Assembly (NCBI GenBank): GCA_947587615.1
Contig: CANPYC010000006.1
Span: 1-64,000, forward strand
DNA from: Candidatus Gastranaerophilales bacterium
GTDB lineage: Bacteria; Cyanobacteriota; Vampirovibrionia; Gastranaerophilales; Gastranaerophilaceae
Direction: 5' to 3'
DNA: 64,000 nucleotides
Shown here: one piece after another, positions 56,873 through 64,000 of the stretch
Position numbering within the stretch: position 1 is the first letter of the stretch
Layout: each line of letters starts with the position of its first letter
Translations under genes and position numbers: made by a program
The notes under the pieces: model-generated
The model's input: the letters and a program-made list of their open reading frames with translations, nothing else
Told to the model about the DNA's origin: nothing
Databases searched by the model: none

Positions 56873-58021
56873 TTAATTTTGATTTATCTTGAATAACATA
56901 ATTTCACCATCAACAACCCTTGCTTCTTCGGGTGTGAAGATTGATGATCTGAGTATGTAAGGAATGTTTGTGCCATCAGGTCTTCTTGAATAACAGCTTC
57001 CTATTCTCAACTGGACGGCATTCATTTTCAGTGCTCTTATTTTTGCGTTTGTATTACCGCTCATTCCCGCATGCGCAATGCCCGATAAAACGCCCCAAAC
57101 GGTTATATCACCGATTGCACGAATTTCACTTCCGGGGTGACAATCACCAATTATAACAACATTGCCTTCAGACTCAAGAATTTGACCCGAACGCAATGTT
57201 TGATTAACATAAGTTGTACTTTTTGAATCGGATATTACAGGACTTGTTGTTGCTGTTTCATAAAAATCAACTTCTTCCCAACTGTCCTCTTGAAAATTGT
57301 TCTCATCATAGGCTTTTTTATAAACACCTATTGAATTTTTTTCCGCATTTTCAAATTCTTTCTCAAGCTCCATTGTTGCGGCTTTTGACATATTTTGTTG
57401 AACAAAAACGGCTGTATCGCTTTTAGAAAAGTTATCAGCTTCGTTTAAGACTTCTTGTGGTCTTGTATACTGCGAAGATACTTGATAGTCAATTGTGTGG
57501 AAGTCCTCTTTAGGGTTTATTCCCGCTTCTTTTAAGTCGGATGAAATGTCTATACTTTCCTGTTGTCTTTTAAGTGCGTCTAAATCAGCTTCAAAGTGTA
57601 AATTATTAACATCTTTAAGAGCTATTATATCTTTCTTTTCTTCAGCCTTTGGCATGGAAAACGGCTGAAAAGAATTTATTTCCTCTTGCGTGTCGTATTT
57701 ATCCGCAACCCTTTTTTCAATCGGCTTTTGCACAAAAATATTCATATTTTCAACAATTGCAATTGTTTCGGGATTGGTTGTTTCAATCGTGTCCAAACTA
57801 CATCCGTAACTTGTTATTAAAGATTGAATGCTTAACAGTTGGGATTGATTTAAATAATTATCGTTTAGTTTTAAAACTATGCTTTTACCGGTGTGGTTGA
57901 GCGTTTCCAGAGCTAAAGACAAATTGTTTATAATTTCACCTGTGGTGGTGCAATTACCCAAATCTACAACAAAATATTCGTTATCATACATAATTGTAAA
58001 ATACCTTAAAATAATACTCAT
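56873..58021 (-). CDS. minC: Septum site-determining protein MinC with long central linker
   Basis: C-terminal LRSGQILESEGNVVIIGDCHPGSEIRAIGDITVWGVLSGIAHAGMSGN beta-helix domain. Confidence 0.92.
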   Translation of the reverse strand: MSIILRYFTIMYDNEYFVVDLGNCTTTGEIINNLSLALETLNHTGKSIVLKLNDNYLNQSQLLSIQSLITSYGCSLDTIETTNPETIAIVENMNIFVQKPIEKRVADKYDTQEEINSFQPFSMPKAEEKKDIIALKDVNNLHFEADLDALKRQQESIDISSDLKEAGINPKEDFHTIDYQVSSQYTRPQEVLNEADNFSKSDTAVFVQQNMSKAATMELEKEFENAEKNSIGVYKKAYDENNFQEDSWEEVDFYETATTSPVISDSKSTTYVNQTLRSGQILESEGNVVIIGDCHPGSEIRAIGDITVWGVLSGIAHAGMSGNTNAKIRALKMNAVQLRIGSCYSRRPDGTNIPYILRSSIFTPEEARVVDGEIMLFKINQN

Positions 58022-58160
58022 TGTTACATTACATTAAACAAGCTTTAACTACAATTATTTATAAAGGAATGTAAATTTATAAATTTTAAAGTGTTGTATA
58101 TACACTATCCAATAAAAACATATATTATATATAGCTTATTCAAAATGATTAAATTATAAG

Positions 58161-58187
58161 ATAAAAAAAAGGGGCAATAAGCCCCAA
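58161..58187 (-). terminator. Orphan intrinsic terminator on the minus strand
   Basis: Minus strand GGGGC-TTATT-GCCCC followed by T8; no minus-strand CDS lies upstream within ~2 kb. Confidence 0.8.
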
Positions 58188-58400
58188 ACTGTCTGGAATT
58201 AAGAATAGCTGGAAGTATGAAAAAGATTAATTATATATAATAATATTTGAGATAAAAAAACAATTACTCACTCGGGTAGTTTATATGTACAAGAAAAAAA
58301 CATATAAATAATTGATTAAGTGTAAAATTAACAGTTAATCGATTATATCATAAAGTAAACTCTGAAAGGCTTAAATAGCTTGAAAAAAATAATTTTAAAA
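58188..58400 (-). ncRNA. Candidate small RNA ending at the orphan terminator (5' end undefined)
   Basis: Non-coding on the minus strand, contains TTTATATG...CATATAAA and other hairpins; a GATATAAT -10-like motif lies upstream. Confidence 0.3.
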
Positions 58401-58406
58401 AAAGAC

Positions 58407-58434
58407 TTGACAAAATTAATTTTAGGTGCATAAT
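58407..58434 (+). promoter_or_regulatory. Strong sigma70-type promoter for the 58503 gene
   Basis: TTGACA (58407-58412), 16-nt spacer, CATAAT (58429-58434), with GTGTTTAACAAACAC hairpin in the 5' UTR. Confidence 0.7.
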
Positions 58435-58502
58435 AAAAATATAAAGATAAAGTGTTTAACAAACACTAATAACTAAAGAAAACAAGAGGTGAGAAAACCA
58501 AA

Positions 58503-58778
58503 ATGTTATCAGTAAATGCAATAAAGAATGTACAAAGTACAATTAATAATAAAACAAACAACAACAGAAATATAAGTTTCAAATCCGGTGTTCAAACAAA
58601 TTATGGAGCTGATGTTATCAACAACGCTTCATCAATCGAAAGAGAAGGAAATTTCTTAACGGATTTCTTGGGAACAATCAAACAATCTCCACTGTTTTTC
58701 GAAGCATTCTTCCAAAGACAAGTAAATATTGAAAAAGGATTAGAAACTCAAACAAATAAAATTAACGCTTTAGCGTAA
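58503..58778 (+). CDS. Hypothetical small protein with N-terminal NISFKSG motif
   Basis: 91-aa ORF, own strong promoter, RBS (AAGAGGTGAG) and downstream terminator. Confidence 0.75.
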   Translation: MLSVNAIKNVQSTINNKTNNNRNISFKSGVQTNYGADVINNASSIEREGNFLTDFLGTIKQSPLFFEAFFQRQVNIEKGLETQTNKINALA

Positions 58779-58838
58779 TAGAAAAAGCATTATCAACACC
58801 TAACAACACAATCTCGAAGCATAAACAACAACACAACA

Positions 58839-58868
58839 GCCTTATCAATTCTGATAGGGCTTTTTAAT
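58839..58868 (+). terminator. Intrinsic terminator after the 58503 gene
   Basis: AGCCTTATCA-ATTC-TGATAGGGCT followed by TTTTT. Confidence 0.8.
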
Positions 58869-58946
58869 TTTTAAATTTAAATAGTTATTTTGGATAAGTT
58901 GATAATTTTCAAATAATTTGTATAATAATAAAAAAAGGAAAAAAGA

Positions 58947-59357
58947 ATGAAAGAAAGACTTTTAAACGTTATAAAATGGATTTTAATTACTTTGGGTGTT
59001 TTGTTTTTGCTTCAAATTTTATTCGTAGTAGGAGCCGTTATTGGCGCTTCCAACTTTGCAAAAACCGATACTAACATTGTAAACAGCTCAAAAAATAAGC
59101 TAAAACAAATTCAAAGCGTAATTGATTATGTTGAAGATTACAAAAATAAAAACGGAAAATATCCGCAAACCATTCAAAACGTTAAAGTTAAAAATAATGT
59201 TTATTATGATTATTCAACCTCTGATGATTTTAACTGCTACACCATAAAAACCAAAACCAAAAAAGACAACATGGTACAGCAATATCAACACTGTTCTTTT
59301 AAAAGCGAGGGCTCAAGCTCAAATTCGGAAAGTTACAGTGAATATAGCGAAAAATAA
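58947..59357 (+). CDS. Hypothetical single-pass membrane protein
   Basis: N-terminal TM helix then soluble domain (KLKQIQSVIDYVEDYKNKNGKYPQTIQNV). Confidence 0.7.
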   Translation: MKERLLNVIKWILITLGVLFLLQILFVVGAVIGASNFAKTDTNIVNSSKNKLKQIQSVIDYVEDYKNKNGKYPQTIQNVKVKNNVYYDYSTSDDFNCYTIKTKTKKDNMVQQYQHCSFKSEGSSSNSESYSEYSEK

Positions 59358-59442
59358 AATATTTAGAGAAATGTTAAGCATGCCTTACAAAAATATTTAA
59401 TTTTCTTTATTTTAAATTACAATATTTTTGTAAGGAGAATTT

Positions 59443-60258
59443 ATGAAAAAAGTTGTAATTGTTGTTTTTTGTTTATTGATTAATTTCTGCCACGCTGCAA
59501 CAAATTGGAACAGCGAAGCAAGTTTAAAAAGAGTTAATAAAATCGGCACAAAAATTTTACAAGCAAATAATGTAAATTATCCTATTGAATTTAAAGTTTC
59601 CGACACGGATGACGTTAATGCTTATGCAAATTTAGACAAAGAAATTTACGTTTTTCGAGGTCTTTTGGAATACGTTGAAAACGACGAAGAGTTAGCGGGA
59701 GTTATATCTCATGAAATGGGGCATATAGTTAACGGGCATTGCGCTAAGCAAGGCGTTCTCGGAACGGGGATTGCAATATTAACAAGCCTGTTTACAAAAA
59801 ATCAGGTAATAAACTCTTTTTCGCAGTATGCAGCAACAAGCAAAATCTCAAGAAATGATGAATATGAAGCCGATATCACGGGTGTAGACTTAATGACAAA
59901 AGCAGGCTACAACCCCCTTGCAATGATATCTCTGTTGAATAAAATTTCCCAAAATTATATTGACATCCTGCAATCTCACCCGAGCGGAGACAAAAGGCTG
60001 TTAAATGTTTATGATTACATTGAATACAATTATCCCGATATTTTGAAAAAAGGCTACAATACAGAGTCATACAACAAAGCTTTAATCTCGCTTCAAAGTG
60101 CGGTAAATGAAAGAAATTCATCAGCAAAATTAAGCGAAAAGTATGTTTCAAATCAAGAAAAACTCTTGACTAAAAAGGAAAAAAGAGCCGTAAAAATGCA
60201 AGGTACAAATTCTGTTTGGGACGGTTATTATTCAACTTTACAAAGCTTAGCCAACTAA
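59443..60258 (+). CDS. M48-family metalloprotease, exported
   Basis: Signal peptide, HEMGHIVNGHC zinc motif, EADITGVDLMTKAGYNP. Confidence 0.92.
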   Translation: MKKVVIVVFCLLINFCHAATNWNSEASLKRVNKIGTKILQANNVNYPIEFKVSDTDDVNAYANLDKEIYVFRGLLEYVENDEELAGVISHEMGHIVNGHCAKQGVLGTGIAILTSLFTKNQVINSFSQYAATSKISRNDEYEADITGVDLMTKAGYNPLAMISLLNKISQNYIDILQSHPSGDKRLLNVYDYIEYNYPDILKKGYNTESYNKALISLQSAVNERNSSAKLSEKYVSNQEKLLTKKEKRAVKMQGTNSVWDGYYSTLQSLAN

Positions 60259-60292
60259 AAAAATTATTATAATTATATAATAATATATATTA

Positions 60293-60772
60293 TCAGCCTT
60301 TAATTGTTAATCTTTCCAAAAATCTTGCAAAGCGTACTATCGGATTTTCTTCATCTTTAGATATGGAATCGACAAGTATTGTCATTGTATTTGCTCTAAT
60401 TCCCGCTAAAATATCGCTTAGGGGTCTGTCGCCTATCATTGCTGCTTGACTTGAATCAACACCAAAATCAAGGCAGGCGGTTAATAAAATTTCGGGATTA
60501 GGCTTGTTTGCCTTGTAGTAAATCGGTATATCTATTTGTTCTTTTGCTGTTTTTATATAATTTCTGTTTTTATTGTTTGTTATAATTGCAAGTTTAAAAT
60601 TCATTTTTAAATCATTCAAAAATTGAATTGTTCTAAAAGAAAATTTCCCGCTTTTTGATTTCATCAAAGTTGAGTCTAAATCAAAAAAAAGCGCTCTTAT
60701 TCCTCTTTTTTTAAGTTCTGTAATATCAATATCATAAATTGAATTTAAATTAAAGTCAGGTTTTAAAAGCAT
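60293..60772 (-). CDS. YqeG-like HAD phosphatase
   Basis: FFDLDSTLM, IITNN, KPNPEIL, MIGDRPLSDILAG. Confidence 0.88.
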   Translation of the reverse strand: MLLKPDFNLNSIYDIDITELKKRGIRALFFDLDSTLMKSKSGKFSFRTIQFLNDLKMNFKLAIITNNKNRNYIKTAKEQIDIPIYYKANKPNPEILLTACLDFGVDSSQAAMIGDRPLSDILAGIRANTMTILVDSISKDEENPIVRFARFLERLTIKG

Positions 60773-61996
60773 TTAAACCTCTTTCATTCCTTTCGTTCTA
60801 AGAAGAGCATGGCCTTCTTCTTTTTTCCATTCGTCATTATTGCATTCAAAGTATAAATTTATCTCATCATTTGTATTTGCGACATTTACTTCACCTAACT
60901 TCTTGTGAACAATTTTAGCTACTTTAGCTAAAGTGCTGTAATGTGGTGTTATAATTTCAATTTCATCATACAACAAAATTTTATTTTTAATTAAAACCTG
61001 ATAAAAATTATCTTCTTTTTTTTGAACTATTCCTAAAAAATCGGCTCCTGCTAAACCTTTTGAAATATCATAAGAATAAGAGTTTGTGTTGTTGTCTCCC
61101 ATAAAAAAGCCTTCGCAGTAGCCCCTGTTTCCAACTTTTTTTAATTCTTCAAAAGCAGCTTCACTATCTAATTTGCCATCAATTACATTTCTATATGTTT
61201 TAGCAACCGCTGAAACATAATAAAGACTTTTTGTTCTTCCTTCAACTTTAAATGAGTCAATTCCAAGATTTACAAGGTCTTTAATATATCTTACAAGGCA
61301 CAGGTCTTTTGTTGACATTATATGAGAGCCTTTATCGTCCTCTACAATTTCATAGTATTCATCGGGTCTGGTTTGCTCAACAAGTTTATAGCTCCAGCGG
61401 CAAGCTTGAGCGCAATTACCTTGGTTTGCTTGTCTTGAACCTTTTGTCATATAATCAGAGAGCAAACATCTGCCCGAATATGCCATACACTGCGCACCAT
61501 GGATAAACATTTCAAGTTCAATATCGGGACAATTTTTTCTTATTTTTTCAATTTGTTTATAGGAAAGCTCACGAGCTAAGATTACTCTTCTTGCACCCAT
61601 ATCCCGCCAAAATTCAACAGCTTTTGAATTTAGAATGTTTGTTTGAGTTGAAATATGAATATCGATATCAGGGATATTTTCTTTTATAACTTTTAATATT
61701 CCAAAGTCAGATATAATAAGCGCATGGGGCTTTGCTTCTTTAATAATATCAAGAGTATTATAAAGCTTTTCAATATCATCATCATAAGCAAAAATATTTA
61801 AAGTACAGTATACTTTTTTATTCAGTTTATTTGCAATATCAACCGCTGTTTTTAAGTTTGTTTCATCAATAAGTTCACCCTTCCTTAGAGCCCTTAGAGA
61901 AAAATCAACAAGACCCAAGTAAACAGCGTCTGCGCCATAATAAAACGCATATTTCATTTTTTCAATACTGCCCGCAGGCATTAATAATTCACTCAT
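60773..61996 (-). CDS. Peptidase U32 family (RNA hydroxylation-type) protein
   Basis: MSELLMPAGSIEKMKYAFYYGADAVYLG, ELEMFIHGAQCMAYSGRCLLSDYMTKGSRQANQGNCAQACRW. Confidence 0.94.
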   Translation of the reverse strand: MSELLMPAGSIEKMKYAFYYGADAVYLGLVDFSLRALRKGELIDETNLKTAVDIANKLNKKVYCTLNIFAYDDDIEKLYNTLDIIKEAKPHALIISDFGILKVIKENIPDIDIHISTQTNILNSKAVEFWRDMGARRVILARELSYKQIEKIRKNCPDIELEMFIHGAQCMAYSGRCLLSDYMTKGSRQANQGNCAQACRWSYKLVEQTRPDEYYEIVEDDKGSHIMSTKDLCLVRYIKDLVNLGIDSFKVEGRTKSLYYVSAVAKTYRNVIDGKLDSEAAFEELKKVGNRGYCEGFFMGDNNTNSYSYDISKGLAGADFLGIVQKKEDNFYQVLIKNKILLYDEIEIITPHYSTLAKVAKIVHKKLGEVNVANTNDEINLYFECNNDEWKKEEGHALLRTKGMKEV

Positions 61997-62057
61997 TACT
62001 AAATCCTATCATAAAAATAAAATTTGTGTTAATATAAATTAATATAAAGGAGTAATT

Positions 62058-63107
62058 ATGAAAAACGGTTTACTGTGTACTTTATTTTCCCTGTTATTTT
62101 GTGCTTGTACCAATGTTGTAAGTTCTAATACAGATATAGACCTTGTTACTTTATTCTCTTCAAAGCCTGAAACTCAAAATAGCGCTTGGGTAGGAACTTT
62201 TCAGCTTGCTTTTAATGATATGAAAGACAAAGTTCTAAAGCTTGATAAAATTGAATTTGCTAATGAAAAACCGACAGATGAGCTTATCGGATTAAACAAA
62301 GAAGAATTTAATTCTTCAATGTTAAATGAAAGTTCATACTATACAAGCTATGGATTAGTTTTACCCGCTGCAAAAGAAAAAATTAAAAAAGATATTAAAG
62401 AAAAATTCAGCGAAAATTCAGATGTAGTTGATGGAATGGATTGGACACCCGCCCCCGGAAAACACTACGCTTATGCAATGTTAAAAAAACAGTTTGAATT
62501 TTTAGAAGCATTTGATAAACTTTCTAAAGCTTCTTTTAATAATTCTTCTGAAGTTTATGATTACTTTGGAATAAATGAAAATTCAAACGAAGCTTTAAAT
62601 AAAAATCTTAAAGTGCTGTTTTATAACAATAAAGATGATTATGCCGTTTCTTTGCTTACCAAAAACGGAGATATTATATATCTATATAGAACAGATGAAA
62701 ATAACGACTTTAAAACACTGTATGAAAAAATGTTAAATAAAAAAGAAAACTATAAAGGTTCAACTAAATTTAACGACACTGACACTTTTAAAGCTCCAAA
62801 TTTAAAAATTAAAACAATAAGAAACTATGAAGAGCTTATTAATAAAACAATTAAAAACACTTCGCATTATTTCAGCAAAGCGCTTGAAACTATTGAGCTT
62901 GAGCTTGATAATAAAGGAGGAAAAGTTAAATCGGAAGCAATAATAATACAGGAAGATACCGTTGCAGCAAATATCGAACCTGTTATAGCACCAAGGCACT
63001 TTAATTTTGATAAACCGTTTGTAATGTTTTTAATTGACTCGGGTAAAGATGACCCTTATTTGGCTTTAAGGCTTGAAAATTTAACTCAAATCGGAACAAA
63101 TAAGTAA
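62058..63107 (+). CDS. Lipoprotein with serpin-like C-terminal layout
   Basis: Lipobox LLFCACTN; C-terminus FKAPNLKI...ETIELELDNKGGKVKSEAII...APRHFNFDKPFVMFLID...YLALRLENL. Confidence 0.7.
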   Translation: MKNGLLCTLFSLLFCACTNVVSSNTDIDLVTLFSSKPETQNSAWVGTFQLAFNDMKDKVLKLDKIEFANEKPTDELIGLNKEEFNSSMLNESSYYTSYGLVLPAAKEKIKKDIKEKFSENSDVVDGMDWTPAPGKHYAYAMLKKQFEFLEAFDKLSKASFNNSSEVYDYFGINENSNEALNKNLKVLFYNNKDDYAVSLLTKNGDIIYLYRTDENNDFKTLYEKMLNKKENYKGSTKFNDTDTFKAPNLKIKTIRNYEELINKTIKNTSHYFSKALETIELELDNKGGKVKSEAIIIQEDTVAANIEPVIAPRHFNFDKPFVMFLIDSGKDDPYLALRLENLTQIGTNK

Positions 63108-63126
63108 TATAAATAAGGAAAAAGTA

Positions 63127-64000
63127 ATGAAAAAAATATTTTTAATGCTATTAGCAGCTCTTACTCTTTGCGCTTGTTCAAATGTTGAACAAGTTCAAGC
63201 AGCCAAAGATTTTGAAATTACACCTTTGTTTTCAACAAAATCAAATGCTCAAAATAAAATTTGGGTGGGAACTTTTCAACTTGCTTTTAATGATATGAAA
63301 AATAAAGTCTTAAAGCTTGATAAAATTGAATTTGTTAATGAAAAACCGACAGATGAGCTTATCGGATTAAACAAAGAAGAATTTAATTCTTCAATGTTAA
63401 ATGAAAGCTCATACTTTACAAGCTATGGAGCGGTTTCTGAGCAAGCAAAAGAAGGAATAAAAAAAGGTATAAAAGAAAAGTTCAACGAAACTTCAGATAT
63501 AATTGACGAGCTCGACTGGACACCTGATGAAGGTAAATATTACGCTTACGCTATGCTAAAAAAACAATTTGAATTTTTAGAAGCATTTGATAAGCTTGAT
63601 GATGCGCCTTTTAATAATTCTGATGAAAAATATAAATATTTTGGTATAAAAGACGACTCTAAAAAAGAATTGGATAATAATATCCACGTATTTTTCTATA
63701 ACAATGAAAATGATTATGCAATATCTTTAAAAACAACAAATAATGATCAGGTTTATCTTTATAGAACGGATAAAAATGCCGATTTTAAAACATTGTATGA
63801 TGAAATGAATAAAAAAAGCTTAGCTTATGAAGGAGAAAGCGAATTTAGAGCAATTGATACTTTCAAAGCGCCCAATTTAAAAATTAATGAAATAAGAAAA
63901 TACACAGAACTTCTAAAAAAGACAATTGCAGGTACTTATAATCCTCCGATATGCTTTAAGGAAGCAATAGAAACAATTCAATTAGAGCTTGACAATAAAG
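63127..64000 (+). CDS. Paralogous lipoprotein, partial at right edge (not in the ORF track)
   Basis: ATG at 63127, MKKIFLMLLAALTLCACSN; open to the window end; co-linear with the 62058 gene. Confidence 0.85.
   Translation, partial: MKKIFLMLLAALTLCACSNVEQVQAAKDFEITPLFSTKSNAQNKIWVGTFQLAFNDMKNKVLKLDKIEFVNEKPTDELIGLNKEEFNSSMLNESSYFTSYGAVSEQAKEGIKKGIKEKFNETSDIIDELDWTPDEGKYYAYAMLKKQFEFLEAFDKLDDAPFNNSDEKYKYFGIKDDSKKELDNNIHVFFYNNENDYAISLKTTNNDQVYLYRTDKNADFKTLYDEMNKKSLAYEGESEFRAIDTFKAPNLKINEIRKYTELLKKTIAGTYNPPICFKEAIETIQLELDNK

Noticed and set aside
1-64000. tRNA, rRNA, tmRNA, RNase P RNA
   Set aside because: No recognisable conserved core of any of these was seen by eye on either strand; a tRNAscan/Infernal run would be needed to exclude them formally.

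Overview
This 64 kb AT-rich window looks like chromosome from an uncultured, probably gut-associated, cyanobacteria-related lineage (Gastranaerophilales/Melainabacteria-like). That placement is an inference from gene content: Min system, Ski2-like helicase, 'FTLAEALITL' pseudopilin, short N-terminal 'ISFKSG' proteins. Most of the window is housekeeping: rseP, radA, coaX, dut, a complete de novo pyrimidine operon (pyrK-D-E-B-C-F-carA-carB), yidD, aroE, topA, dprA, uvrA, recG, purine nucleoside phosphorylase, rplI, minCDE, a U32 peptidase and a YqeG-like HAD phosphatase. There is also a six-gene membrane complex related to group-4 [NiFe] hydrogenases, and a hipBA toxin-antitoxin locus. No rRNA, tRNA or CRISPR array was recognised. 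Items most worth a second look: (1) a compact cobalamin-type riboswitch candidate on the minus strand (~21.02-21.19 kb), with an 8-nt kissing complement next to the ribosome binding site, ahead of a two-gene operon of unknown function; (2) a hydrogenase-like large subunit that has lost most NiFe ligands; (3) a 50-bp tandem array with a four-fold operator-like palindrome, which also encodes back-to-back 16-aa minigenes, directly upstream of hipBA; (4) an intrinsic-terminator attenuator with a 10-codon leader ORF before the pyr operon; (5) a 123-nt hairpin-rich insertion splitting an ORF6N gene; (6) an orphan terminator suggesting a small RNA next to minC; (7) tandem lipoproteins with a serpin-like C-terminal layout. 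No homology search or folding program was run, so all family assignments come from reading motifs.
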